Positions 17,351 to 26,126 of a stretch of 64,000 nucleotides of DNA are shown piece after piece (the first letter of the stretch is position 1; each line of letters begins with the position of its first letter). Both the position numbers and the translations under genes were made by a program. Source of the stretch: an uncultured Desulfovibrio sp. (GTDB taxonomy: Bacteria > Desulfobacterota > Desulfovibrionia > Desulfovibrionales > Desulfovibrionaceae); assembly GCA_913060505.1 (NCBI GenBank), contig CAJXRQ010000008.1, positions 1 through 64,000 of the forward strand, given 5' to 3'. The notes under the pieces are model-generated. The model was given only the letters and a program-made list of their open reading frames with translations, had not been told where the DNA came from and searched no databases.

Positions 17351-19357
17351 TTAGAATTTTTCGAAGTCGTCATCCGATCCTGTCATGTCCAGAGCCAGTC
17401 CTCCGCCGGAGTCCTCTGCCTCCCCTACGGCTGGGGGTGGCGTCGGCTTGGCCTGAATCCTGGGCTTGGGCGCGGCCGCTTTGCGGGAAGCCGGCCTGTT
17501 CATTCTTGGCGGCGCTGCATGCATGCTTCCATCGATCTTGAAGAAAGATATAGTCTGCTGCAACTGGCTGGCCTGTCCTGCAAGGTCCGTGGAAGTGGAA
17601 GCCATTTCTTCGGATGCCGAGGCATTTTGCTGCACCACGTTGTCCAACTGCTGGAGGGCCTGGTTGATCTGGTCGGCCCCGGTATTCTGTTCATTGGACG
17701 CCATCGAGATTTCCTGAATCAGCTCGGCGGTGCGCTTGATGTCCGGTACAATGTCGGCGAGCATGGTTCCCGCCTTTTCCGCGACTTCCACACTTGAGGA
17801 TGACAGCTCGCTGATTTCCGCTGCGGCGTTGCCGGAACGTTCCGCCAGCTTGCGCACTTCCGCGGCGACAACGGCGAATCCCTTGCCGTGTTCGCCTGCG
17901 CGTGCGGCCTCAATGGCCGCATTCAGCGCCAAAAGGTTTGTCTGGCGCGCGATTTCCTCAATAATGGATATTTTCTCGGCGATTTGCTTCATGGCCGTGA
18001 CAGTCTGAGCCACTGCGGCGCCGCCTTCCTCGGTGCTCACGGACGTCTTGCCTGCAAGCGCCTCGGTGTCGTGCGCGTTTTTCGCATTCTGGCTGATGTT
18101 GGAGGCCATTTCTTCCATGGAAGAAGAAACTTCTTCAAGCGAAGAAGCCTGCTCCGTGGCTCCCTGCGCAAGGGCTTCGGATGTGGCCGAAAGTTCCTCA
18201 CTGCCTGCGGCAACCTTGGAACTGCCGTCAATGACCTGTTGCACAACGTGCACAAGCTTGCTGGCCATGGTGTTCAAGGCTTCTACCATGGTGCCGATTT
18301 CATCCTTGCGTTCGATGTCCACCCTGTGGGTGTAGTCGCCCTTGGCCGCACGATTCAGGAATTTCACGATGGCCCGGATGGGCGTGACCAGCATTTTTTC
18401 GATATACAGCCAAATTGCGACAATAACCACGCCGAGGCAGAGGATTATCGCAATGGAAAAGGCCCAGAGGTTTTCATATACGGGAGCCATGGCTTCAGCC
18501 CGTTCCATGACGCCGAATATCTTCCATCCCAATTCCGGGGATGTATAGACTACACCGAGCATTTCCGTATTGTTCAGGTCTACGTCGAGCTCGCCGGAAC
18601 CAATGGAAAACATTTCGGAGTATGCAGAATCCAGATCCGAAACATTCTTGAAGTTGTTGTCAGGGTTTTTGGGGTCCGCCAGCACGACGCCGTCATCCTG
18701 CACCAGAATAACATAGCCGGTTTCGCCCAGCTTGATGTTTTCGGTGATGTCCGTGAGGTTTTTGAGCGAGATGTCTACGCCCACGACACCGACTGTTTCA
18801 CCGTCACGCGCGGTTGGGTGCGTGACGCTTGCCACGGCTTCGCCGGTCGTGGACAGGTACGCCTTGGACAGTGAAGCCTTGTTGCCGTTCTGGATGGCGA
18901 CCGTGTACCATGGACGCTTGCGAGGGTCGTAACCGGCAGGCATGTTGCTGTCTGTAGCCGAAGTGACGAAGTTACCCTTGATGCTTCCAATGAATACTTC
19001 GACATAACTCGGATGTGTATTAGACATCCTTTTGAATTCCCCTACAATTTTCTCTCCCCTGAGGTCGCCGGGAACCGTGACCGCAGGCTGTTTTGATGTT
19101 GTCGTAACAAACGTCGTCTTGATTTCATCGATATGCTGAACATCCGGTTGTTGCGCAAGAAAGCTCACATTCATCTTGGATTCTTCGATGAAAAGCGTGA
19201 TGGAAGTGTTCACCTGCGTCAGCTGGGATGCAATGGATTCATTGTTGGCATCGAAAGACGAATGGTAGGTATTGATGGATACGATGGTGAATAAAACCAA
19301 GCCGATAATCACAAGGGCTGTCGTAAAGCCAAGGATTATTTTGGTTTTTATGTTCAT
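17351..19357 (-). CDS. Methyl-accepting chemotaxis protein (Cache-HAMP-MA), paralogue
   Basis: 668-residue transmembrane chemoreceptor with the same plan as the neighbour at 14979: TM1 near residues 7-29, periplasmic dCache domain ([30 protein letters not shown]), TM2, HAMP ([27 protein letters not shown]), signalling domain with the same hairpin tip, a proline/alanine-rich linker and the C-terminal pentapeptide DFEKF. ATG 19357 is preferred (GGGGGAG about 9 bases upstream, giving the usual short MNIKTK start); ATG 19363 is nearly as good. A TATAAT on the minus strand at 19445-19440 is a likely -10 element. The ligand is unknown. Confidence 0.93.
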   Translation of the reverse strand: MNIKTKIILGFTTALVIIGLVLFTIVSINTYHSSFDANNESIASQLTQVNTSITLFIEESKMNVSFLAQQPDVQHIDEIKTTFVTTTSKQPAVTVPGDLRGEKIVGEFKRMSNTHPSYVEVFIGSIKGNFVTSATDSNMPAGYDPRKRPWYTVAIQNGNKASLSKAYLSTTGEAVASVTHPTARDGETVGVVGVDISLKNLTDITENIKLGETGYVILVQDDGVVLADPKNPDNNFKNVSDLDSAYSEMFSIGSGELDVDLNNTEMLGVVYTSPELGWKIFGVMERAEAMAPVYENLWAFSIAIILCLGVVIVAIWLYIEKMLVTPIRAIVKFLNRAAKGDYTHRVDIERKDEIGTMVEALNTMASKLVHVVQQVIDGSSKVAAGSEELSATSEALAQGATEQASSLEEVSSSMEEMASNISQNAKNAHDTEALAGKTSVSTEEGGAAVAQTVTAMKQIAEKISIIEEIARQTNLLALNAAIEAARAGEHGKGFAVVAAEVRKLAERSGNAAAEISELSSSSVEVAEKAGTMLADIVPDIKRTAELIQEISMASNEQNTGADQINQALQQLDNVVQQNASASEEMASTSTDLAGQASQLQQTISFFKIDGSMHAAPPRMNRPASRKAAAPKPRIQAKPTPPPAVGEAEDSGGGLALDMTGSDDDFEKF

Positions 19358-19503
19358 TCTCATGGGCTCCCCCTCGTCAGTTATTATAAGTGCGGTCTTT
19401 CCAATAAGAAAATTATGCCTCCTCATTTGGAACTAATCCATTATATAAATATGTCATATGTGTGACGCGTTGTTGCAAGCCTTGTCGGATATGAGTAATA
19501 CCC

Positions 19504-19989
19504 ATGCGCATGGCACCAATGACATTTACCGAAATCGAGGAAAGGATTCTGGCCCTTGCTGGCGGGGACATCCCCGACCATCCCGAGCCATTCAAGGTTA
19601 TCGCCGAAAAGGCCGGGGCTACGGAAAAACAGGTTCTGGAGCTGCTGAACCGGTTGCGTGAAGACGGTGTGATCCGTCGGTTCGGGGCCACCTTGCGGCA
19701 TCAGAAGGCTGGTTATAGCTATAACGCCATGGTGGCGTGGCGCGTTCCCGAAGAGCGTGTGGACGAACTGGGCGATCTGTTTTCGAAACGACCGGAAATC
19801 AGCCATTGCTACGTGCGCAGAACATATCCGGAATGGACCTATAATTTTTATACCATGATCCACGGAGAGCGGCCAGGGCATTGCGCCGAAGTTGTGGCCG
19901 AACTGGAAAAACAGTCCGGCATTGCAGATCACTGCACCTTGAACAGCCTCAAAGAACTCAAAAAGACCTCCATGGTCTATTTCAAGTAG
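19504..19989 (+). CDS. ahbA/ahbB: Siroheme decarboxylase subunit (AhbA/AhbB family, Lrp/AsnC-like)
   Basis: 161-residue protein with the Lrp-like winged-helix N-terminus and ligand domain found in siroheme decarboxylase subunits ([31 protein letters not shown]). AhbA and AhbB together remove two acetate carboxyls from siroheme to give 12,18-didecarboxysiroheme in the alternative heme pathway of sulfate reducers. The call is favoured over a transcription factor by its position 11 bases before hemL and by the RRFGA motif. Which of the two subunits it is cannot be decided with confidence. ATG 19504 has only a weak ribosome binding site; ATG 19519 is an alternative. Confidence 0.8.
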   Translation: MRMAPMTFTEIEERILALAGGDIPDHPEPFKVIAEKAGATEKQVLELLNRLREDGVIRRFGATLRHQKAGYSYNAMVAWRVPEERVDELGDLFSKRPEISHCYVRRTYPEWTYNFYTMIHGERPGHCAEVVAELEKQSGIADHCTLNSLKELKKTSMVYFK

Positions 19990-20000
19990 GAGCGGACAAT

Positions 20001-21260
20001 ATGGATTCCAAGACATTGTACGCCCGGGCGCAGCGAGTGATGCCCGGCGGCGTGAACAGCCCGTTGCGTGCCTGCCGGTACGTCAACAGCGAACCCGTGT
20101 TCATTGAACGGGCCGAGGGTGCCTACCTATGGGACGTTGAAGGCCGGAAATATATCGACTACGTGCTCAGTTGGGGACCGTTGTTGCTGGGGCATTGTCA
20201 CCCGGACGTGGCTGAAGCCGTCTACATGGCCGTGAACAAGGGTACCAGTTACGGGGCCCCGTGTGAGGGCGAAGTCGCCTTGGCCGAGGAGATCAACAAG
20301 CTCGTCCCTTCCATGGAAATGATGCGCATGGTCTCTTCCGGGACCGAGGCCACCATGTCCGCGCTGCGTTTGGCGCGTGGCTATACGGGGCGCAACAAAG
20401 TGGTCAAGTTCGTTGGCAACTACCATGGGCACAACGACGCATTTCTGGCTGCAGCGGGTTCCGCTGCGCAGATCGTGCCCGGTACGCCCGGCGTTCCCGA
20501 AGGCGTCATTCAATACACGTTGCTGGCCCAGTACAACGATCTTGAAGCCGTCAAGGCTCATTTTGAACAGAGCGGCGACGACATCGCCTGCGTGATAGTG
20601 GAGCCGGTGGCCGGCAACATGGGTTTGGTGTTGCCCAAGGACGGTTTTTTGCAAGGACTGCGCGACCTGTGCACCCAGTATGGGGCGCTGTTGATTTTCG
20701 ACGAAGTCATTACCGGATTCCGGCTCAGCATTGGCGGTGCCCAGCAGCGTTTCGGCATCACGCCGGACCTGACCACCATGGGAAAGATCATCGGCGGCGG
20801 TTTTCCGGTCGGCTGTTTTGGCGGCAAGCGGGAAATCATGGAACACATGGCCCCGTGCGGCGGTGTTTTTCAGGCCGGTACGCTCTCGGGCAACCCCGTG
20901 GCCATGGCTTCCGGTCTGGCGACACTCAAGGCGTTGCAGCAGTGCGATTATGACGCGCTGGAAGCCCGGACTACGAAATTCGCCAGCGAACTGTGCAATA
21001 TCCTGCGGGAAAAGGGGCAGGCCATCGCCCTGAACCGGATCGCTTCCGTATACACCCTTTATTTCTCGGAAGTTCCAGTGACCAACATGATCGAATCCTC
21101 AGCCTGCAACGGCGACCTCTACGCCGCCTTCTGGCAGCAGATGCACGCGCAGGGCGTCAATCTTGCCCCGGCCGGATTCGAGTGCACGTTCACCTCCTTC
21201 GCGCATACGGATGAGGATTTGGAGCAGACGTTGGAGGCCGCCCGGAAGGTCTCTTTCTAA
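20001..21260 (+). CDS. hemL: Glutamate-1-semialdehyde 2,1-aminomutase
   Basis: 419-residue PLP enzyme converting glutamate-1-semialdehyde to 5-aminolevulinate, the committed precursor of all tetrapyrroles. It starts with the typical [19 protein letters not shown], has the [22 protein letters not shown] cofactor-binding region and the PLP lysine Lys262 in [17 protein letters not shown] 20001 is the family start, with TAGGAG 8 bases upstream overlapping the stop codon of the preceding ahb gene. It supplies the pathway used by the ahb gene before it and the cobalamin genes after it. Confidence 0.97.
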   Translation: MDSKTLYARAQRVMPGGVNSPLRACRYVNSEPVFIERAEGAYLWDVEGRKYIDYVLSWGPLLLGHCHPDVAEAVYMAVNKGTSYGAPCEGEVALAEEINKLVPSMEMMRMVSSGTEATMSALRLARGYTGRNKVVKFVGNYHGHNDAFLAAAGSAAQIVPGTPGVPEGVIQYTLLAQYNDLEAVKAHFEQSGDDIACVIVEPVAGNMGLVLPKDGFLQGLRDLCTQYGALLIFDEVITGFRLSIGGAQQRFGITPDLTTMGKIIGGGFPVGCFGGKREIMEHMAPCGGVFQAGTLSGNPVAMASGLATLKALQQCDYDALEARTTKFASELCNILREKGQAIALNRIASVYTLYFSEVPVTNMIESSACNGDLYAAFWQQMHAQGVNLAPAGFECTFTSFAHTDEDLEQTLEAARKVSF

Positions 21261-21300
21261 GCCACCACAGGCAACCAGCTTCTTTGAAGAAACATGGGTC

Positions 21301-21325
21301 GGCCGGATTCCCGGTCGGCCTTTTT
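21301..21325 (+). terminator. Weak terminator after hemL
   Basis: GGCCG at 21301-21305 can pair with CGGCC at 21316-21320, followed by TTTTT. The stem is only 5 bp with a 10-base loop, so partial read-through into the acetyltransferase gene is likely. Confidence 0.5.
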
Positions 21326-21341
21326 CTCATGCGGGAGGGAT

Positions 21342-21812
21342 ATGCAGGATATTCAGTATCTTCAAGCGGACGTCCATGAACTGGATGACATCCGTCCTTT
21401 GTGGGAGCAGCTCAATGCCTTGCATATATCCTGTTCGCCGCATTTCGCGAGTCGGTTCGAGCGATATCGTTTTGACGACCGCAAGAAGGAATTGCAGCGT
21501 CTTGCCCATGCCGGGGAGTTGCTTCTTCTGCTTGCCCGGAAAACGGGTCAGGGCCAGTGCGTAGGCTATTGCGTGAGTTCCATCCACGGCCGACGTGGAG
21601 AAATCGAGTCCATTTTCGTAAATGAATCGTATCGGCATCAGGGTGTCGGCCACGCTCTCATGGTCCGCAGTCTGGAATGGTTGAATGAGCGCGAAGTGAA
21701 CGATATCATGGTTGGCGTGGTGGCAGGCAATGAATCCGCATGGAATTTTTATGCTCGGTATGGATTTATGCCCCATTGTACCAGCCTTCTGCGCAAGATG
21801 GATGCAAAATGA
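21342..21812 (+). CDS. GNAT-family N-acetyltransferase
   Basis: 156-residue protein of the GCN5-related acetyltransferase fold. The acetyl-CoA binding motif A is visible (IESIFVNESYRHQGVGHALMVRSLEWL, a Q/RxxGxG/A type loop) and the C-terminal strand has AWNFYARYGFMP, typical of the family. The substrate is unknown. ATG 21342 has GGGAGGGA immediately before it. It lies between hemL and cbiG and may be co-transcribed, but nothing in the sequence links it to tetrapyrrole synthesis. Confidence 0.88.
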   Translation: MQDIQYLQADVHELDDIRPLWEQLNALHISCSPHFASRFERYRFDDRKKELQRLAHAGELLLLLARKTGQGQCVGYCVSSIHGRRGEIESIFVNESYRHQGVGHALMVRSLEWLNEREVNDIMVGVVAGNESAWNFYARYGFMPHCTSLLRKMDAK

Positions 21813-21840
21813 ACAGGGTGGAAACAACCGGGAAGATCTT

Positions 21841-22869
21841 ATGAATCGCTATGCGCTCTATGTCCTCAGCCGTTCAGCCCTGCCGCTGGCCCGTTCTCTG
21901 GCCCAGGCGTTGGAAGCTGACGTATACGCTCCCGTTCGTTTTGCGCCCGATGGTGTGACTGGTTTTGAAGGCATGCCCGAACTGGTGGGGCAAACGTTTT
22001 CCCAATATGCTGGTCATATTTTCATTGCCGCATCCGGCATTGCCGTGCGTGCCATTGCCCCGCACCTGCGTTCCAAGGCCGTTGACCCTGCCGTGGTGGT
22101 CATGGACCCAGGGGGGCGCAATGTGATCAGCCTGCTGTCCGGGCATCTGGGCGGCGCCAATGAACTGGCCCGGCAATGCGCGGCTATCAGCGGCGGCAGG
22201 GCGGTCATTACCACGGCCACGGACTGCGCTGGGGTACCGTCGCTGGACATGATGGCACAGGAGCATGGGGTGCGCATCGGAAATGCGAATGCAGTGAAGG
22301 CCATCAATGCGGCTCTGCTGGAAGGCTGTCCCGTACAGGTTTATGATCCTCTTGGGTGTCTGGGGGATCTGGATACGCGGTTCTTTGTCAATCGGACAAC
22401 TCTGGAAGAGTGGCATGAAGGCGAACCCGGTGTGCTGGTGCATTGGAAAATTCTGCCAAAGACGGCTGATACGTTGCATCTTTATCCTCCTGTGCTGGCC
22501 GTAGGCGTTGGATGCCGGCGGGGAACACCGTCCAGCGAAATCCATGAATTTTTATTGCGTGTCTTGCAGAAACATGGGTTGGCTATAGAGAGCGTTGCGG
22601 TCATGGGATCGGCAGATATCAAGCAGGATGAGTCAGGCCTGCTGCTCGCCGCCGAAGAATTTGGGCTTCCATTGGAATTTTTTCCCGCAGACCAGCTCAA
22701 AGCCATGGACCCGCCAACGCCATCTTCACTGGTGGAGTCCCATGTGGGTACGCCCGGCGTGTGCGAAGCCGCGGCTCAGCTACTTTCGGAAGGCGGTGAA
22801 CTGCTGGTTTCCAAACAGAAAACATCAAGGGTCACCATCGCCGTGGCCAGGAGAAAAAAATGCTCGTAG
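21841..22869 (+). CDS. cbiG: Cobalt-precorrin-5A hydrolase
   Basis: 342-residue CbiG, which opens the lactone of cobalt-precorrin-5A and releases acetaldehyde in anaerobic cobalamin synthesis. The N-terminal domain (YAGHIFIAASGIAVRAIAPHLRSKAVDPAVVVMDPGG; VISLLSGHLGGANELA) and C-terminal domain (LAVGVGCRRGTPSSEI; EAAAQLLSEGGELLVSKQKT) are both present. ATG 21841 is preferred, after GGGAAG; in-frame ATGs upstream overlap the acetyltransferase gene. It overlaps the next gene by 10 bases, so the two are translationally coupled. Confidence 0.95.
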   Translation: MNRYALYVLSRSALPLARSLAQALEADVYAPVRFAPDGVTGFEGMPELVGQTFSQYAGHIFIAASGIAVRAIAPHLRSKAVDPAVVVMDPGGRNVISLLSGHLGGANELARQCAAISGGRAVITTATDCAGVPSLDMMAQEHGVRIGNANAVKAINAALLEGCPVQVYDPLGCLGDLDTRFFVNRTTLEEWHEGEPGVLVHWKILPKTADTLHLYPPVLAVGVGCRRGTPSSEIHEFLLRVLQKHGLAIESVAVMGSADIKQDESGLLLAAEEFGLPLEFFPADQLKAMDPPTPSSLVESHVGTPGVCEAAAQLLSEGGELLVSKQKTSRVTIAVARRKKCS

Positions 22870-23618
22870 CCGTAAGCCTTGGCCCCGGAGATGAAAGCCT
22901 GTTGACACCGGCGGCAGCAGCCGCCCTTGCCGGAGCTGACGCCATCGTGGGGTACAAGGGATATATTGATTTGGTGCCGCCCGGGCTGCTGGAGGGAAAA
23001 GAGGTCTTTTCCACGGGGATGATGGGCGAGGTGGAGCGTGTGAACCGGGCTGTGGATCTTGCGGAGCAGGGACGGCGTACGGCCGTTGTTTGCAGTGGGG
23101 ATGCGGGAATATACGCCATGGCCGGACTCATGCTGGAAACGCTGGAGGCCCGGGGGCTTCTGGATACCGTGCCGTTTGAAGTCATTCCGGGCGTAGCCGC
23201 TTTCAATGCCGCTGCCGCCTTGCTGGGCGCACCGCTTATGCATGACTTTTGTTCCATCAGCCTCAGCGATCTGCTGACGCCGTGGGATTTGATCCGTAAA
23301 CGACTGCGGCTTGCTGCCGAGGGCGATTTTGTGATTGCCCTGTATAATCCACGCTCCAGGCGGCGAAGTGGGCATTTGGCCGAAGCCTTGGGTATCATTG
23401 GCGAGCAACGAAGCCCACAAACGCCTGTGGGCGTTGTGAATCGTGCCTGGCGCGAGGGGCAACAGGTTCACATCTGCACGCTTGAAGATATGGAACCGGA
23501 TATCGTGGATATGCAAACCATTGTACTTGTAGGCAATTCTGCAACACGCAAGGCAGGTGGTTTTCTGCTCACCCCAAGGGGGTATCATACCAAGTATGCG
23601 GTAGGGACAACGGCGTGA
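22860..23618 (+). CDS. cobJ: Precorrin-3B / cobalt-precorrin-3 C17-methyltransferase
   Basis: 252-residue SAM-dependent tetrapyrrole methylase (CobJ/CbiH). It starts MLVAVSLGPGDESLLTPAAAAALAGADAIVGY, contains the VVCSGDAGIYAMAG loop that binds S-adenosylmethionine, and ends with the family segment QTIVLVGNSATRKAGGFLLTPRGY. It methylates C17 with ring contraction in corrin synthesis; in an anaerobe the substrate is the cobalt form (CbiH role). It immediately follows cbiG, whose product acts two steps later. Confidence 0.95.
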   Translation: MLVAVSLGPGDESLLTPAAAAALAGADAIVGYKGYIDLVPPGLLEGKEVFSTGMMGEVERVNRAVDLAEQGRRTAVVCSGDAGIYAMAGLMLETLEARGLLDTVPFEVIPGVAAFNAAAALLGAPLMHDFCSISLSDLLTPWDLIRKRLRLAAEGDFVIALYNPRSRRRSGHLAEALGIIGEQRSPQTPVGVVNRAWREGQQVHICTLEDMEPDIVDMQTIVLVGNSATRKAGGFLLTPRGYHTKYAVGTTA

Positions 23619-23634
23619 TTATTGGAACTATTTT

Positions 23635-23655
23635 CTTGCAAAAGCGAGAGTTTTT
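23635..23655 (+). terminator. Possible short terminator after cobJ
   Basis: CTTGC at 23635-23639 pairs with GCGAG at 23644-23648 around an AAAA loop, followed after AG by TTTTT. The short stem makes it weak. Confidence 0.4.
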
Positions 23656-23692
23656 CGGGTAAAAAGCAGTGTTTTCTCTAGCCGATACCGGC

Positions 23693-23721
23693 TTGACACT
23701 GTGAGATATGTAATTTATCCC
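23693..23721 (+). promoter_or_regulatory. Candidate sigma-70 promoter of the cytochrome c3 gene
   Basis: A perfect TTGACA at 23693-23698 lies 74 bases before the cytochrome c3 start. The best -10 at the right distance (16-17 bases) is TTATCC or TATCCC at 23715-23721, which is poor, so an activator or another -10 choice is possible. Confidence 0.4.
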
Positions 23722-23772
23722 GCAGGGTAGAGAGTGTGACGTATATCCAATGCAACAGGAGGATCGAGGAGA

Positions 23773-24162
23773 ATGAAAAAAGTACTTTTGATCAGCCTTG
23801 TGGCTGCGGCTCTGGTCTGCGCTTTTGCGCTGCCCAACCTGTCCGCTGCCACGAAAGCGCCTGGTGACATGGTGCTCAAGGCTCCCGAAGGCATGAAGGC
23901 GAAGAAATCGCCGGTAGCTTTCCCGCATGGCAAGCATGAAACCATGTTTAAGGACTGTAAGGTCTGTCACCACCAGTACAGTGGTTCCGGCGACGTGAAG
24001 GGCTGCGCTGCTGCTGGTTGCCATGACAAGGCAAGCAAGAAAGAAAAGATGGCCTTCTATAAGGCCTTCCATAGCAAGGACAAGAGATCCTGCGTGGGTT
24101 GTCACAAAGCTGAAAAGAAAGGACCCAAGTCCTGCAAGCAGTGTCACCCGAAGAAAAAGTAG
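23773..24162 (+). CDS. Tetraheme cytochrome c3 (class III)
   Basis: 129-residue periplasmic cytochrome. A signal peptide (MKKVLLISLVAAALVCAFALPNLSAA) is followed by four heme-binding motifs: CKVCH, CAAAGCH (the four-residue-spaced form), CVGCH and CKQCH, with the extra axial histidines in FPHGKHE, CHHQY and AFHSK. It acts as the electron carrier between periplasmic hydrogenases or formate dehydrogenases and membrane complexes. The fourth site uses the short CXXCH spacing, as in some but not all c3 proteins. It has its own upstream TTGACA and downstream terminator, so it is monocistronic and probably strongly expressed. Confidence 0.96.
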   Translation: MKKVLLISLVAAALVCAFALPNLSAATKAPGDMVLKAPEGMKAKKSPVAFPHGKHETMFKDCKVCHHQYSGSGDVKGCAAAGCHDKASKKEKMAFYKAFHSKDKRSCVGCHKAEKKGPKSCKQCHPKKK

Positions 24163-24181
24163 CCGCTTAGGATACGTCAGA

Positions 24182-24208
24182 GGGGGCTGCCATGCGGCCC
24201 CTTTTTTC
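24182..24208 (+). terminator. Terminator after cytochrome c3
   Basis: GGGGCT can pair with GGCCCC (one G-U pair, about 6 bp) across TGCCATGC, followed by TTTTTTCTC and a further T-run. Confidence 0.75.
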
Positions 24209-24242
24209 TCTTTTTTTATATCCTTCCACGGAGGTGGAGAGC

Positions 24243-26018
24243 ATGACCCCGGTTCCCCCGTCTGATTCTCCTGAAGATATCCTCGAAATGTCTGATTTGG
24301 CTGAGGATTCCCGCTCAATGAACGGGGATGGTCTCGATAATGACGCCATTGATGCCGATTTCGAGCAAGAGCTTGAAGATCTTTTTTCCGAGGAGTTGGA
24401 CGACGGCCACGGCAGCGATGCCGAGGACGCCGAACCTGTTTTGCTTGATGAGATCGTGGAAGAAGCTGCAGCGCTGGCAGATGACGGCAGTGCCGATGAG
24501 GCCGAAGAAACCGCCGTTGAAGCCGAAGACACTCTCGAACTGACCGATGTTGCCGAAGATGAATCGGATGAAGTCGATGCCTTGCTGCTTGACGAAATCA
24601 TGGAAGAGACTGGCGAGGAGCCGGATGAAACCGTGACGGAAGTATCTGATGGGGCTGACGACCTTGACGCATTGCTGCTGGACGAGATTGTGGAAGAAGC
24701 CCCGGCGGAAGATGATATCCCGCTTGAGCTGACGGACGTTGCTGAAGAACCGGAAGCTGCCGATGACGTTTTGTCGCTTGACGATGTCGTCGGGGAGGAG
24801 CCTCTCGAGCTGACCGATGTTGCCGAGAGTGCGGACGATGCCATGGTTCTTGACGACGTTCTGGAAGAAGCCGGTGCGGTGGAAGAAACCATCGTTCTCG
24901 ACGATATGGTTGCCGAGGACACTCCCGCGGAAGAGGCTGACGCCGACGAATCTGAGGAAGCGTTGATTCTTGACGATGTGCTTGAAGAAGCCGCTCCCGG
25001 GGCGGAAGAAAAAATTTCTGAAGAGTCCGACGGGCTGGGCGATATTGACGTGGACGCTCTGCTTTCGGAAGGCCAGGACGAAGATGTCGCGGTCTCCGAT
25101 GAAGACGTTGCCGAATTGGACGCCTTGCTGGACGAAGTTGCCGAAACAACCGAGGCTGCCGGGGAAGAAGGGGTGGATGAAGAGGCCGTGATCGACCTTG
25201 ATGATCTGCTGGACGAAGGGCCTGCCGAGGTTGAGCCGGAAGCCGTCGTTGCGGAGGAAGAGCCGGAGTTGGCGCCGGAACCGGAAGCTGTTTCCCGGCC
25301 CGAAGATGTTCCTGAGCCTGAAGTTGAGCCTGAGCCGGAAGTAGTTTCCGAAGCTGAACCGGAAGCCGAAGCTGAGGTTGAACCGGAGGTTGTTCCCGGG
25401 TCTGAACCTGAAGTCGAGCCGTCCGTCGAGGATGTTGCTTCTGTAGAAGAAACCGAAGGCGATCCGCTGGAAACCTTTGTTGCCGAAGTGTCGAATGAGG
25501 ACGGGCCGGAATCCGAACCGGATACCGCGTTTGGCGAGGACGGCATTGCTGCTGCGCAAGAGGCTGTTGTTGAGGACATCCCGGATGTGGAGGACGATAT
25601 GGACTCCCTGTTGGAGGATGTCGATGTGGACGTCTCCGACATTTTCCCCGATGAAGAGTTGGAGGTCGATGCCGAAGAGGTTGTCGTCCTGTTTGATGAC
25701 GATGACCTCGGGCTTGAAGCTGGCGTGGATGTTTCCGAAGACGTGAGTGTGGATGCGCTCATGGAAGACGTTGAGCGGGAAAGCGTGGGCGTGGACGATC
25801 TGGTTTCACGCATGGATTCGCTGGAAGAACGTTTTGCCCAGCTGGGTGGCGATACGGAAGCCGAAGAAGAGTTGGAAAAGCGTATCGAGGTTATGGAAGC
25901 CAAGCTGGACGAAGTGGAAGAGCTTGTTCGGCGCGAGGTTGAACGCCTTGTGCCTGCGGAAGCCGCACGTATTATTCGTGAGGAAATCGCAGCACTTGCC
26001 CGGGAGCTTGATTCCTGA
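24243..26018 (+). CDS. Highly acidic repeat protein with a PopZ-like C-terminal helix region
   Basis: 591-residue protein not assigned to a named family. Residues about 30-500 are low-complexity and dominated by Glu, Asp, Ala and Val. Two short motifs recur: roughly nine variants of LLLDEIVEEA (for example LLLDEIMEET, MVLDDVLEEA, LILDDVLEEA) and three copies of LELTDVAE, then a Pro-Glu rich stretch. The last 80 residues look structured: a heptad-patterned helix (LEERFAQL, LEKRIEVMEAKLDEVEELV) and the end VERLVPAEAARIIREEIAALARE, which resembles the C-terminal assembly helices of PopZ-type polar organising proteins. There is no signal peptide. ATG 24243 follows GGAGGTGGAG. Scaffold function is inference. 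Confidence 0.75.
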   Translation: MTPVPPSDSPEDILEMSDLAEDSRSMNGDGLDNDAIDADFEQELEDLFSEELDDGHGSDAEDAEPVLLDEIVEEAAALADDGSADEAEETAVEAEDTLELTDVAEDESDEVDALLLDEIMEETGEEPDETVTEVSDGADDLDALLLDEIVEEAPAEDDIPLELTDVAEEPEAADDVLSLDDVVGEEPLELTDVAESADDAMVLDDVLEEAGAVEETIVLDDMVAEDTPAEEADADESEEALILDDVLEEAAPGAEEKISEESDGLGDIDVDALLSEGQDEDVAVSDEDVAELDALLDEVAETTEAAGEEGVDEEAVIDLDDLLDEGPAEVEPEAVVAEEEPELAPEPEAVSRPEDVPEPEVEPEPEVVSEAEPEAEAEVEPEVVPGSEPEVEPSVEDVASVEETEGDPLETFVAEVSNEDGPESEPDTAFGEDGIAAAQEAVVEDIPDVEDDMDSLLEDVDVDVSDIFPDEELEVDAEEVVVLFDDDDLGLEAGVDVSEDVSVDALMEDVERESVGVDDLVSRMDSLEERFAQLGGDTEAEEELEKRIEVMEAKLDEVEELVRREVERLVPAEAARIIREEIAALARELDS

Positions 26019-26046
26019 TCCGATTCTATACCGAAGACGATTTTCA

Positions 26047-26076
26047 GGGTTCGCACTTGTGTGCGGACCCTTTTTT
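26047..26076 (+). terminator. Terminator after the acidic repeat gene
   Basis: A 10-bp stem (26047-26056 with 26061-26070, one G-U pair, loop TTGT) followed by six T residues. Confidence 0.9.
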
Positions 26077-26126
26077 CTTGTATGCGATAAGGGCGTTTTT
26101 TTGCCAATCATGCAAGGGAGGGCTTT

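Noticed and set aside
24167-26107. Minus-strand open frame of 646 codons, extremely Ser/Thr rich
   Set aside because: It is the antisense of the GAA/GAC/GAG-rich acidic gene, which necessarily reads as Ser/Thr/Ala codons; no start signals.
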